Of a DNA stretch of 64,000 bases, positions 29,183-37,422 are shown in pieces. How positions within the stretch are numbered: the stretch's first letter is position 1; each line of letters starts with the position of its first letter. A program made the position numbers and the translations under genes. This stretch comes from Schleiferiaceae bacterium (lineage in GTDB: Bacteria > Bacteroidota > Bacteroidia > Flavobacteriales > Schleiferiaceae): contig JAGYKI010000008.1 of the NCBI GenBank assembly GCA_018401735.1, positions 1-64,000 on the forward strand. The letters are read 5' to 3'. The notes under the pieces were generated by a model, which was not told the origin of the DNA, searched no databases, and saw only the letters and a program-made list of their open reading frames with translations.

Positions 29183-29443
29183 ACGTGAATTCGATGTAAA
29201 ATCAGATTTCAGACCCCTTGTAAATAGTGGAATTCAAGCCTATGTAGTGAAGCAATAGCGGGCTATTACAAGAAATCGAGGAGCGGAAAGCCGCTTTTAG
29301 AAGGGGCACAAATGGATTTTCCAATAAAAGTGTAAAACACTTCATCTAGTTCATTTGCTCTAGCCCGCTACAGCTGCACGATCTAGACTTGTTTTTTCTT
29401 TCTATTGAAAATCTGAGGCTATAATTTTAGGTCAAACTCAGGT
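29183..29443 (+). repeat. Complete MITE-like element, copy B
   Basis: The 261-bp copy runs from AACGTGAATTCGATG to GGTCAAACTCAGGT. It keeps both internal hairpins of copy A and is in the opposite orientation. The flanks TCTT and CTAA do not match, so no target duplication is seen. Its right edge meets the remains of a T9SS gene. Confidence 0.8.
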
Positions 29444-29536
29444 CTAAACATTACAGATTTAAATCAGGGCGTATACATTCTAAAAACCAGGAGTGGCGGC
29501 AATTACCATTCTCAGAAAATATGGTTGCACTATTAG
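29444..29536 (+). pseudogene. Truncated T9SS type A C-terminal domain
   Basis: Directly after element copy B the plus frame reads LNITDLNQGVYILKTRSGG, then NYHSQKIWLHY and a stop. This is the closing 'DL..G.Y.L......G....QKI' segment of the type A T9SS sorting domain, with no start codon or upstream coding part. The rest of the gene is absent, so the element insertion, or recombination at it, most likely cut it. Confidence 0.6.
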
Positions 29537-30065
29537 ATGGGAATAAGCGATTTTTCTTTGTTTGCAGTGGCATGAATGTACACCGCTTTTCTTGGCTAAA
29601 AGCTATCTAGATAATGAAGCCGCCTTTAAGCATAAATAAACGCAACTTAAACGAACGGCCCGAGGCTTATCTGCCTTCATTCTCCAAACAAGATGAATCC
29701 AATTCTATAAAGCATCCAGGTAATAACGTTTTTTCCCGCACTTAATCATATCTATAGATTTTGGCCGCAATAGGCATGGTAGACATCAGAAAGGATGCCG
29801 TATTTACATTGGGAAAGGCAATAACCTTAGCATTAATCCAATCCTATATTCCTTACTCTAATATTTTCAATCCCATAAATCACCAACCCTTTTAAAAACA
29901 AGAAGTAAAACTTTCAATTTATTAACAGTCATTGCCTGCTTATTTTCAACCCATAATAAATCGTTTTACACACATTAAAACATCCTTTTTACCCGTAATT
30001 TTTTTCTACATATTTTTTATATCGAATAATTACTAACTTAGCCAACCTAATTTAAAATTAATCTT
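29537..30065. other. Gene-poor AT-rich stretch before the surface operon
   Basis: Only short frames occur, for example a 39-codon frame at 29779-29898 with no recognisable features. The end of the stretch is very AT-rich and probably holds the promoter for the operon starting at 30140 (TAACTTAG near 30030 is close to TAnnTTTG). Confidence 0.4.
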
Positions 30066-30079
30066 ATGTATCTGTTTTA

Positions 30080-30121
30080 CCAAACACCAAACACCAAACA
30101 TCAAACACCAAACACCAAACA
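30080..30121 (+). repeat. Six-copy heptanucleotide tract (CCAAACA) before a surface gene
   Basis: Six 7-bp units CCAAACA (one is TCAAACA) end 18 bp before the ATG at 30140. An upstream ATG at 30066 reads through the tract but is out of frame with the downstream gene. One more unit, or two fewer, would put it in frame with no stop between. Confidence 0.8.
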
Positions 30122-30139
30122 ATAAGCATTAAAAGCTTT

Positions 30140-31297
30140 ATGCTTTCTCTGCTATTTTTGTGTAGTACCTTAATTGTACAAGCACAAACAACGCCTCCTG
30201 ATTTTCCAATCGGACTTACAAGTAATGGAACGGTAATAAAAACAGGAAATGTCGGTATTAATCAAAGTAATCCCTCGGCACGCCTTCATATTAGCGATGA
30301 CCCTAGTCAGTTAAATTGTTTTCCAGCCATTTTAATAAATTCCAATGCAGGAAGCAGTGCGGGAGGAGGAACTATCGGAGGGGATGGGCCTGAAGACGGC
30401 TCAACTAATGGCACTTGCACTACTCCTTACATTTTTAGAAACATTCTCCAAGGTGCAAATTCGTTGGCAACAACCGTCAACATTGATGGGAATGGCAAGG
30501 CAATATTTGGAGATATCTATAACTTTTCAACTGTTAATGGAACCCGTTTTTCCATTGAGAATAATCTAGGTCTTTACAATACCGCCGACGATTACCTCAG
30601 GTTTGGTTATAATAGAGATGGTAACTCAACAGAGCCACTTCTGTACTGGAATTCTTCCGAAAGTCAGAGTCAGAATTTTTCCATTGGCTTTGGGGTTAAT
30701 GAAAATTACGTGACCCGAATTTTAACTGTTCAAGGTAATAAGAAGGTAGGTATAAATACTACTGTTCCTCGGGCTGCATTGCATGTTAAAAGTGAATTAA
30801 CTTTACCTAATGAAGGTCCTACTGGACAAATTCAAGGTTTGCTTATTGAAAATAACGGATTCCGTAATCATGATTTCGCTTTTGAAATTAGAACAGGCCA
30901 ACGTCCTGAAGGTGTTGCTATGGAAAATGGGAGGGTTTTTACCGTTTCTAACGCTGGTACTGTGCATGTAGGACCAAATTTAAATTGGGCTAATCCCAAT
31001 GATGCTCCCGAATTGAGGATGTATGTGCAAGGTGGAATTAGAACAGAACGAATTAAAGTAGACGTAGCGAACCTAAACGGTTGGGCAGACTATGTTTTTG
31101 AAGAAGGATATCAGCTTATGCCAACCGAAGAGCTCGAAGCTTTTATAAAAGAACATAAGCATCTTCCGGGAGTACCCAGCGCACAAGAGGTAGTTGAAAA
31201 TGGCATCGATCTAGCGGATATGAATAGGATTCTTTTGGAGAAAATTGAGGAGTTGACTTTGAGGGTGATTGAATTGGAAAAAGTACAGCAGCCATGA
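30140..31297 (+). CDS. Secreted repeat protein with C-terminal coiled-coil motif
   Basis: From the ATG at 30140 the 385-residue product has a hydrophobic signal peptide (LSLLFLCSTLIVQA) but no basic residues before it. In-frame codons upstream supply a Lys (ISIKSFM), which fits the switchable start described for the heptad tract. The C-terminus (MPTEELEAFIKEHKHLPGVP, then AEVVENG...IDLADMNRILLEKIEELTL-like text) is a Bacteroidota signature found in tail-fibre-like secreted proteins, ending in a short coiled coil. The stop overlaps the next gene by 4 bp. Confidence 0.7.
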   Translation: MLSLLFLCSTLIVQAQTTPPDFPIGLTSNGTVIKTGNVGINQSNPSARLHISDDPSQLNCFPAILINSNAGSSAGGGTIGGDGPEDGSTNGTCTTPYIFRNILQGANSLATTVNIDGNGKAIFGDIYNFSTVNGTRFSIENNLGLYNTADDYLRFGYNRDGNSTEPLLYWNSSESQSQNFSIGFGVNENYVTRILTVQGNKKVGINTTVPRAALHVKSELTLPNEGPTGQIQGLLIENNGFRNHDFAFEIRTGQRPEGVAMENGRVFTVSNAGTVHVGPNLNWANPNDAPELRMYVQGGIRTERIKVDVANLNGWADYVFEEGYQLMPTEELEAFIKEHKHLPGVPSAQEVVENGIDLADMNRILLEKIEELTLRVIELEKVQQP

Positions 31298-32589
31298 GTA
31301 ACCATTTGAAATTCACCCTTGGATTAATTCTCACCACTTTAATTGGTAATGGTCAGTCTAACTCTTTGGTATTCGATAACCTTCCATCGGAGGTATGTGA
31401 TGGCAAAGAAAGTTTGTTCAAGATTGTAGAAGATGAAAACCATCCATGTGATGATTTTAGTTCAATTGAGTGGTTTATACGAGATGACCAGACCAGTGTG
31501 TGGGGAAACAGTCAACACCAGGGTAAACAGTTTTCCTTCACACCAAATTTTGGCACTAACTCACGCACTTTTGATATTAAAGCTGAATTAACATGTGTTG
31601 TACAAGTAGGTGTGGATGTGGATGAAAATCCAATATGGGAAAATAAGACTTTTCCTACCCTGGTCCGAACTATTAAAGTTGTTCATCCGGATTTTTTTCA
31701 ACTAGAACTTGTTCAAGGGCCTTCTTGTGATGTTAATAGTTATGAGTTTAGACTACGCGACCCTAGCGGTACCTTAGACGCTAGTAATTTGGATAATATC
31801 TCATGGACCGTTCCGAATGACTGGTCCATCAGCTCGGGAGCTTCATCTTCTACAATGATCGTAAATACTAATGGCAATAATCAAGGTAAAAGAAAGGTCA
31901 AGGTAAAATATGAAGCTATTGCCACCAAAATAATCAATGGGACCCTGGAACCGAAAAAATGCATCGATAGTAGAGAAATCGAGGCGGAGTTTGATATCTC
32001 TGCCTGTATCGCTCAAATCAATTATCCTCCTCAGGTTGCAAATAACCCATCCTCTCATAGCGGAAATCAGACCACCTTTGGAGCGACAGTGTTAGCCGCT
32101 GATCATTATAATTTTGCCAGTGCAGGATCTCACACTATATCACCGGGATTTGATTTTACTTCAGGCACAAATTCCACCCTAAACCTTTTTATCGAAGAAT
32201 GCTCATGTTCCTCTCAATGGCATGACCCAAGTTTAGTGGGTGACGCATCCGTTAATATTACCAACCCTTGGATTGGGGCAAGCAACAAAAAAGGGGATTA
32301 TAAAGTTTTTAAAACGGATGAAACAGCTGTTGATGTTAAAAAGAATAATATTACCCTTTATCCTAACCCATTTGAATCACAGGTTATCATATCTAATTTA
32401 TCACAGAATAAGGACTTTCAGGTAAGTGTCTATTGTATTGATCAAAAACTGATTCTGCAACAAAATGGTAAATCTAATGGTTCAGGCACCTATAGATTGC
32501 AGCTAGACGGACTTCCACCTGGAATATATTTCCTAAATATTAATACCAAAGAGCAAAATTTAATTTCTAGTAAAATAATTAAGTTCTAA
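31294..32589 (+). CDS. T9SS type A sorted secreted protein
   Basis: The 431-residue protein has a signal peptide (LGLILTTLIGNGQS) and a type A T9SS sorting domain at the C-terminus: NITLYPNPFESQVIIS, then YRLQLDGLPPGIYFLNINT and a final SSKIIKF. The middle (about 50-230) looks like two Ig/PKD-like beta domains without recognised catalytic motifs. It overlaps the upstream gene by 4 bp and is followed after 3 bp by a barrel gene, so the three form one operon for cell-surface proteins. Confidence 0.82.
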   Translation: MSNHLKFTLGLILTTLIGNGQSNSLVFDNLPSEVCDGKESLFKIVEDENHPCDDFSSIEWFIRDDQTSVWGNSQHQGKQFSFTPNFGTNSRTFDIKAELTCVVQVGVDVDENPIWENKTFPTLVRTIKVVHPDFFQLELVQGPSCDVNSYEFRLRDPSGTLDASNLDNISWTVPNDWSISSGASSSTMIVNTNGNNQGKRKVKVKYEAIATKIINGTLEPKKCIDSREIEAEFDISACIAQINYPPQVANNPSSHSGNQTTFGATVLAADHYNFASAGSHTISPGFDFTSGTNSTLNLFIEECSCSSQWHDPSLVGDASVNITNPWIGASNKKGDYKVFKTDETAVDVKKNNITLYPNPFESQVIISNLSQNKDFQVSVYCIDQKLILQQNGKSNGSGTYRLQLDGLPPGIYFLNINTKEQNLISSKIIKF

Positions 32590-32592
32590 TTC

Positions 32593-33285
32593 ATGAAAAA
32601 GGTGATATTCTTCTTTGTATCTATAATATCCACTACAGGGCATTCTCAAGATTTCTATGAATTGGGTTTAGGTTTCTCCAGCTTAAGGATTTGGAATATA
32701 GACGCTCCTGTCGACCCTTGGCAGGATTTAAGATTCTATAATGCCCCTCATTTATCTTTTAATTATTATTTTGATGATGAGAATTTTGTTATTGGCCTTG
32801 CGGCCGGGATAGCCCACGAAACAGGTAATTTTGATTCTGAATTTAATTCAATAAAACAAACGAGAGAAAGTTCACGAAATTCGCTTCACTATCAAGTCAC
32901 GGGCGGGGTGAATATTTTAAGAAAAAAAACAAGCTTTTTACAGCTAACAGCTGGCGCCAGGGCCAATAGGACCTATCGTTATGAACATTATATTACGGAA
33001 ACCTACGAAAGTGGGGCCACCATTATTTCTCGACATGAAAGCGAGGACTGGCGAGGTCCCAGATATAGTGCACTCTTTTCGGTAGGATATCACAAATCTT
33101 TGGGATCTGATTTACGTAAGGAAAGTTCAATAATAGTTAAGGCGTCTTGGGATTTCGTCTATCAGTTTCCCTACGAATATGGAACATTCTCAGGTATTAA
33201 GCACGAGTATGGATCATTTTCCACTGGTCCTTCCTTTTCCGTAATTTGGAGGATAAGGGGCTCTAAAAATAGCGGACTCTTTTAA
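32593..33285 (+). CDS. Putative outer membrane beta-barrel protein
   Basis: The 230-residue product has a weak signal peptide (KKVIFFFVSIISTTGHSQ) and alternating aromatic/hydrophobic strands (YYFDDENFVIGLAAGIAHE; LQLTAGARANRTYRYEHY; ASWDFVYQFPYEYG) typical of a small outer-membrane barrel. It is the last gene of the 30140-33285 operon. No family was recognised. Surface-protein operons of this kind in Bacteroidota often pair a secreted protein with a barrel, and the locus at 48639-50861 shows a similar pair. Confidence 0.6.
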   Translation: MKKVIFFFVSIISTTGHSQDFYELGLGFSSLRIWNIDAPVDPWQDLRFYNAPHLSFNYYFDDENFVIGLAAGIAHETGNFDSEFNSIKQTRESSRNSLHYQVTGGVNILRKKTSFLQLTAGARANRTYRYEHYITETYESGATIISRHESEDWRGPRYSALFSVGYHKSLGSDLRKESSIIVKASWDFVYQFPYEYGTFSGIKHEYGSFSTGPSFSVIWRIRGSKNSGLF

Positions 33286-33402
33286 TTACAATTTAAACTC
33301 GGGTTTCGATTTTTAGGAAATCAATGGATGGGATGGCGAAATAAGTGTTGGTCCAAAGATGAAAATGATCAACTAGCGATTAGAGAAAAAAGTAATAATT
33401 GA

Positions 33403-33616
33403 ATGAAAAAACTGCTGATTTTTATTTTCATTGCAAGCAGCTTGCCCATTTTAGCTCAAAGCCATCGAATTGTTTTATCTGCTGGTCTAAATACGATTAC
33501 AAGCTGGTAAGATGAACCGCCTCTATTTTCAGAAAGTCCTTTTAGCTCGGCATTGGGGTTTTCTGTGAATCTATCGGAACTAACGCTAGGAGTGGTCAGA
33601 TTTTGGCGACTATAGG
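33403..33616 (+). pseudogene. Broken secreted/outer-membrane protein with an in-frame stop
   Basis: The ATG at 33403 gives MKKLLIFIFIASSLPILAQ, a textbook signal peptide, but a TAA at 33508-33510 ends it after 35 residues. Reading past the stop gives DEPPLFSESPFSSALGFSV and so on to a second stop at 33614-33616. The pattern is an N-terminal barrel or surface-protein fragment inactivated by mutation. The rest of the gene is not recognisable. Confidence 0.55.
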
Positions 33617-34079
33617 CGAGGTAGGTTTTAGTATAGTTGTAGTTTTTTTTGAAAATCATCACCCAGGGCCGAGAACCGGATTACCAAATCTGAGGTAGAC
33701 CTGTTGATTAAAAAGCACAGCAATAACTCCTCTAGCAGAACTCTATTTCGGTGTTAGGCTCCTATTGGAACAGTTATTTAATTGATGGCCTTCCCGAAAA
33801 CTTTCTCGCGTTCCTCCGGGAAGGCCTTACATTCGCAATTACCGCAACCTAGACCAAGTCCTTGCAAATCAATATTTCATAATTGTCGCTAACGAGTGGC
33901 TAAATGACTTCCCGGCTGAGCTGTATCAGCATGGGATTAATTTAAAAAGATTGAAGGTCTATCCCGCTTTAGATAAGATTCGCTAAGCGCTTTATGAACG
34001 GACTGTCAAATAATGATAATCGCTTAACTGCTTTGTGAGTAATGAAATATAATTATCTTTCATTGCAAATTTTGTTACA
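33617..34079. other. Degraded coding remnants before the esterase gene
   Basis: A frame ending at 33984-33986 reads RNYRNLDQVLANQYFIIVA, then NEWLNDFPAELYQHGINLKR and so on, and looks like the C-terminus of a lost gene. Ahead of it GGCCTTCCCG (33787-33796) and CGGGAAGGCC (33817-33826) form an exact 10-bp stem. I do not recognise the protein. Confidence 0.4.
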
Positions 34080-34847
34080 ATGAAAACCACTCATCATAGC
34101 CTTTTCCTCCTATTAATCTTCCTTAGCATTACCCATACTTCATTCGCTCAAGCGGATCTATTCGCCTATGAAAACTACGTAAACGAGCAAGGCGATTCTT
34201 TGCCCTATCGCTTATTAGTTCCTGATTATGCTCCTGGCATAAAATACCCCTTGGTAATTTTCCTGCATGGTTCGGGCCAACGTGGCAATGATAATGAAGC
34301 ACAGCTTACTTGGGGTGTTTTAAATTTTGCCTCCGATTATAATTTAAAAATGCATCCCGCTATTGTTATTGCACCCCAATTACCAAAGAACTTGAGATGG
34401 GATAATTTATCGGAGAAAGACATGAGCTTGCAAAAACAGCCTAGTAAAACTCTAGAACTGTTAATGGAACTAATTACCGAAGCTAAAAAAACCTTAGCGG
34501 TAGATACCCATCGCATATACATTACTGGCCTTTCCATGGGAGGTTTTGGCACTTATGATGCGATTAGTCGCTATCCCAATGTCTTTGCCGCGGCAGTGCC
34601 AGTTTGCGGAGCAGGCGATCCCAAGCAAGCCGCTAAATTCGCCGATATTCCAATGTGGATTTTCCACGGCGCCCTAGACGATGCGGTTTCCCCAGCCTAC
34701 TCGCGCGATATGTTAATGGCACTAAGTGAAGCAGGCGCATCTCCCGGCTACACCCAATATCCAGCAGTGGGACATTTTGCCTGGATTGCCGCCTACAGCG
34801 ACCCTATGATGATGCAGTGGCTATTCCGTCAGCGCAAGGAAAACTAA
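34080..34847 (+). CDS. Secreted alpha/beta-hydrolase esterase (COG4099-like)
   Basis: The 255-residue protein has a signal peptide (LFLLLIFLSITHTSFAQ) and an alpha/beta-hydrolase fold. FLHGSGQRGND gives the oxyanion region, YITGLSMGGFGTYDA holds the nucleophile Ser (GLSMGG, near residue 158), WIFHGALDDAVSP has the likely acid Asp, and VGHFAWI the His. The match is to predicted phospholipase/carboxylesterases of the COG4099 type, which act in the periplasm or outside. The substrate is unknown. An AT-rich promoter region and TATCTTTC lie close to the ATG. Confidence 0.82.
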   Translation: MKTTHHSLFLLLIFLSITHTSFAQADLFAYENYVNEQGDSLPYRLLVPDYAPGIKYPLVIFLHGSGQRGNDNEAQLTWGVLNFASDYNLKMHPAIVIAPQLPKNLRWDNLSEKDMSLQKQPSKTLELLMELITEAKKTLAVDTHRIYITGLSMGGFGTYDAISRYPNVFAAAVPVCGAGDPKQAAKFADIPMWIFHGALDDAVSPAYSRDMLMALSEAGASPGYTQYPAVGHFAWIAAYSDPMMMQWLFRQRKEN

Positions 34848-34942
34848 AATTTAACTGCCATTTTCTTTACCTCAAAAATTAGGGGTAGAAGCGAAAATTC
34901 TGCCCTAATAAAAACTACTTTGCCAAACTGATTTAAAGGCCT

Positions 34943-35599
34943 TTGAAAATAAACATTCCACTGGAAAGTATTCCTTGTGAACAGCTTCCCGTTCTTGAAA
35001 AAATTATCGACGAGCTAGTAGAAAAGGGCTTTGCGATAATTGATGATTTACTTTTAGCCGAGCAATCCCAAAGCATTAAAAATCGCTTATTAGAACTCAA
35101 AGCAGAAGACGAGTTTAAAAAATCGGGTATTGGTAAAGCCGTGCTCCATCAAGTAGACGAAACTATTCGCGGCGACTTTATTCGCTGGATAGAAACGGAC
35201 GACTTACATCCCAGCATAGAATGCTATTATCAATTTATCGAAAACTTTATCGCTTTTACTAATCGCTCGCTTTACCTCAACCTCAAAGACTTAGAAAGTC
35301 ACTATACCTTTTACCCGCCCGGTAAAGGGTATTTAAAACACCGCGATCGCTTCCGCGAGAAGCCACACCGCGTTTTATCGATGGTATATTATCTCAACGA
35401 AAATTGGCAGCCGGGCGACGGCGGTGAGTTAGACATCTTCGACCAGCGTATCAAAAAACTACAAACCATTGCCCCGCGCATGAACCGTCTGGTAGTTTTT
35501 AAAAGTGAAATGGTACATGAAGTACTACCCAGTGTTCAGTCACGCTATAGCCTAACCACCTGGTTATTAGACAAAGAAAAAGAGCTCAGCTTCTTATAA
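34943..35599 (+). CDS. 2-oxoglutarate/Fe(II)-dependent oxygenase
   Basis: The 218-residue protein shows the jelly-roll oxygenase pattern of prolyl 4-hydroxylase-like enzymes: YPPGKGYLKHRDRF with the HxD iron ligands, YYLNENWQPGDGGELDIFD, and VVFKSEMVHEVLP with the distal His, followed by SRYSLTTWLL holding the 2OG-binding Arg. The start is TTG at 34943 (KINIPLES), with no in-frame ATG nearby. A strong hairpin terminator lies just after the stop. Similar small enzymes modify proteins or small molecules; the target is not evident. Confidence 0.85.
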   Translation: MKINIPLESIPCEQLPVLEKIIDELVEKGFAIIDDLLLAEQSQSIKNRLLELKAEDEFKKSGIGKAVLHQVDETIRGDFIRWIETDDLHPSIECYYQFIENFIAFTNRSLYLNLKDLESHYTFYPPGKGYLKHRDRFREKPHRVLSMVYYLNENWQPGDGGELDIFDQRIKKLQTIAPRMNRLVVFKSEMVHEVLPSVQSRYSLTTWLLDKEKELSFL

Positions 35600-35603
35600 A
35601 TAA

Positions 35604-35637
35604 AAAAGCCACCCTTCTAAAATGAAAGGTGGCTTTT
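35604..35637. terminator. Bidirectional terminator between the oxygenase and yceI
   Basis: AAAAGCCACC (35604-35613) pairs exactly with GGTGGCTTTT (35628-35637), with A and T runs outside. It serves the convergent genes on both sides. Confidence 0.8.
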
Positions 35638-35665
35638 CAATCCTCTAGAGAGAGAGGTTAAAATC

Positions 35666-36211
35666 TTAAGCTTCAACTGCTTCAGCCACTGCCAACTGAA
35701 CTTCGCCTTCTAATTTTATTTCGTCTGAAACTAGCAGGTTACCCGCTTCGTTTACTACGTGGAATTTAAGACCAAAATCCTTACGGTTGATCTTACTCTT
35801 AAAAGAAAATCCCGCCTTGGTATTTCCCCAAGGATCTACCGCTACGCCGCCAATTTCAACCTTTAAGACCACGGGCTTCGTTACGTCGCGAATGGTCATC
35901 TCACCGTGTAATTCAAATTCATCACCGTCAACTTTGCTGATTTCAGATCCAAGGAAAGTTAAATGAGGAAATGTATCAACATTAAAAAAGTCATCGCTTC
36001 TTAGATGATTGTCGCGGTCGGTGTTACCCGTTGAAATGCTATTCACATCAGCCGTAAAGCTAAACTTGCCGGTGCTAAAATCATCCCCATCTGTTTCTAC
36101 ACTTCCGCTAAAAGACGAAAAATTACCAGTTACAGTAGTAATCATCAAATGCTTGGCTTTAAACTGAATGTTAGTGTGCGCAGGGTCTAAGGTCCATTTT
36201 TTGGTATTCAT
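35666..36211 (-). CDS. YceI-like lipid-binding protein
   Basis: The 181-residue protein fits the YceI family: WTLDPAHTNIQFKAKHLMIT at the start, GNFSSFSGSVETDGDDF, then SISTGNTDRDNHLRSDDFF and LHGEMTIRDVTKPVVLKVE. YceI proteins are lipocalin-like beta-barrels that bind isoprenoid quinones or similar lipids. No signal peptide is present here, so it would be cytoplasmic. It has a very clear operator/promoter upstream. Confidence 0.9.
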   Translation of the reverse strand: MNTKKWTLDPAHTNIQFKAKHLMITTVTGNFSSFSGSVETDGDDFSTGKFSFTADVNSISTGNTDRDNHLRSDDFFNVDTFPHLTFLGSEISKVDGDEFELHGEMTIRDVTKPVVLKVEIGGVAVDPWGNTKAGFSFKSKINRKDFGLKFHVVNEAGNLLVSDEIKLEGEVQLAVAEAVEA

Positions 36212-36230
36212 TGTATCTATTTTATAATTA

Positions 36231-36280
36231 ATTAATGTTCAAACACTGATGCAAATATACAATTAATGTTTAAACATCAA
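36231..36280 (-). promoter_or_regulatory. yceI promoter with two palindromic operator sites
   Basis: On the minus strand TTG (36280-36278) and TATATTTG (36259-36252) are 18 bp apart, an ideal Bacteroidota promoter. Two repeats start ATTAATGTT (36231-36245 and 36262-36276), 31 bp apart. The second contains the exact palindrome ATGTTTAAACAT (36266-36277) between -33 and -7; the first lies just downstream of the -7. This arrangement suits repression by a dimeric regulator, perhaps MarR-like; none is encoded nearby. Confidence 0.7.
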
Positions 36281-36402
36281 TACCTTTTTATAAAACCTTT
36301 CGGTAGATGCCTAAGCTGCTCAACTCCTCTGCTAGATGAACAATTTGAATTAGCCCTTAAAACTCACCCTATTTTTCTCGAACTTGCCCATTATTTTACC
36401 TT

Positions 36403-36753
36403 ATGCAACTCTCCCCTGTCGAAAATTTCATTTTCAAAAGTCCTAGTCCGGCCAGAGAAATTATGGATTTCCTCCACGGCTACTTCCTAAGTAAGGGGCT
36501 AAAGTCGAAGATCTCATACGGCCTCCCCTTTTATATTGGCAAGAAGTGGATTTGTTATTGCAATCCTCAAAAAAGCGGCGGCATTGAACTCTGTTTCACT
36601 CAAGCCCATCAGTTTAGCGACCCGACCGGACTGCTGCAAATTCGCGAACGTAAGAGAATGAAGGGAATTTACTTAACCTGTTTAGAAACGCTTCCGCTAG
36701 ATGCTCTCGAAGAAATTGTTACGGCGGCGATGGAATGGGATGCGAAGAATTGA
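36403..36753 (+). CDS. DUF1801-type small protein
   Basis: The 116-residue protein is one domain: YFLSKGLKSKISYGLPFYIGKKWICYC near residues 28-55 is typical of DUF1801/YdhG-like proteins (related to the YjbR/frataxin-like folds), and LCFTQAHQFSDPTGLLQ follows. Function is unknown in the family. It begins about 120 bp from the divergent yceI start, which suggests no shared regulation beyond the region between. Confidence 0.75.
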   Translation: MQLSPVENFIFKSPSPAREIMDFLHGYFLSKGLKSKISYGLPFYIGKKWICYCNPQKSGGIELCFTQAHQFSDPTGLLQIRERKRMKGIYLTCLETLPLDALEEIVTAAMEWDAKN

Positions 36754-37074
36754 GGATTTATGGAAGTGTTAAGTGGGTTTTGAAATGCTGCACTTATAGA
36801 CGGGTAAAGGGGCTGAATTAATGGTATTTATTCGCAGGTAAAATATAGGCACGGTGATTTTCTCCATAATAAATTAATTATCAATACTTTGGAGTTGACG
36901 GAAAACTTTACAGAACACACTACCGTCATGCTGAGTAAAGAGTTTTAGTTTTTAAAACCAAGAAGATTTGATGACATATAGCCAGAAAAAGCATTCGAAG
37001 CTACCATTTTCACTTTACCGTATTCGTTATTAGTAGGTTTTCCGGCCTCAATTACGAATCTTCAAAATAAAAGC
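36754..37074. other. Gene-free stretch
   Basis: No open frame or repeat recognised. Confidence 0.4.
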
Positions 37075-37215
37075 CTTTGCTTTAGCGAAATGGGAAGCGA
37101 CCGAAGGAAGCTCGCCCACTGAGCTTGGCAAAGGGGAATATTTTTAAGGTGAGGAATTGGAGCCTAGATTTTTTTCCTTCTTTTTTGATCATGCAAAAAA
37201 GGAGTCTAAAGTATC
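37075..37215. repeat. Dispersed hairpin element sharing the 4306 core
   Basis: The core GCGACCGAAGGAAGCTCG (about 37096-37113) matches the hairpin at 4306-4339 with one change. It is followed by a second hairpin, CCTTCTTTTTTG / CAAAAAAGGAG (about 37167-37202). This type of intergenic palindromic element is common in Flavobacteriales genomes. Confidence 0.5.
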
Positions 37216-37264
37216 TTGAGAATGCTTACTCTATCGCGAGATGTCCATTGAAAATCAACGCATT

Positions 37265-37349
37265 AAAAAAGATGTCATGGGTAGCGACGAGCTCACAAAC
37301 TCCTCTAAAAGAGGGTAACCGTTCGAAAACAAAAAAGATGTCATGGGTA
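37265..37349 (+). repeat. 19-bp direct repeat
   Basis: The 19 bases starting AAAAAAGATGTCATGG occur at 37265-37283 and 37331-37349, 66 bp apart. A small local duplication in a gene-poor stretch; no function seen. Confidence 0.7.
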
Positions 37350-37422
37350 TAGGGATTGTAGGGATAGAGGTGTTTTTAAAGTAGGAATAAGGGGGATACA
37401 TCCTTTCCTGCACAGCATTCCC

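Noticed and set aside
29779..29898. 39-codon plus-strand frame in the gene-poor stretch
   Set aside because: Too short and featureless to separate from chance.
33787..33828. 10-bp perfect hairpin as a terminator
   Set aside because: No T run follows and the sequence lies inside coding-like remnants; kept only as a note.
36266..36490. 74-codon plus-strand frame overlapping the DUF1801 gene start
   Set aside because: Overlaps the yceI operator and the DUF1801 start; no family signal.
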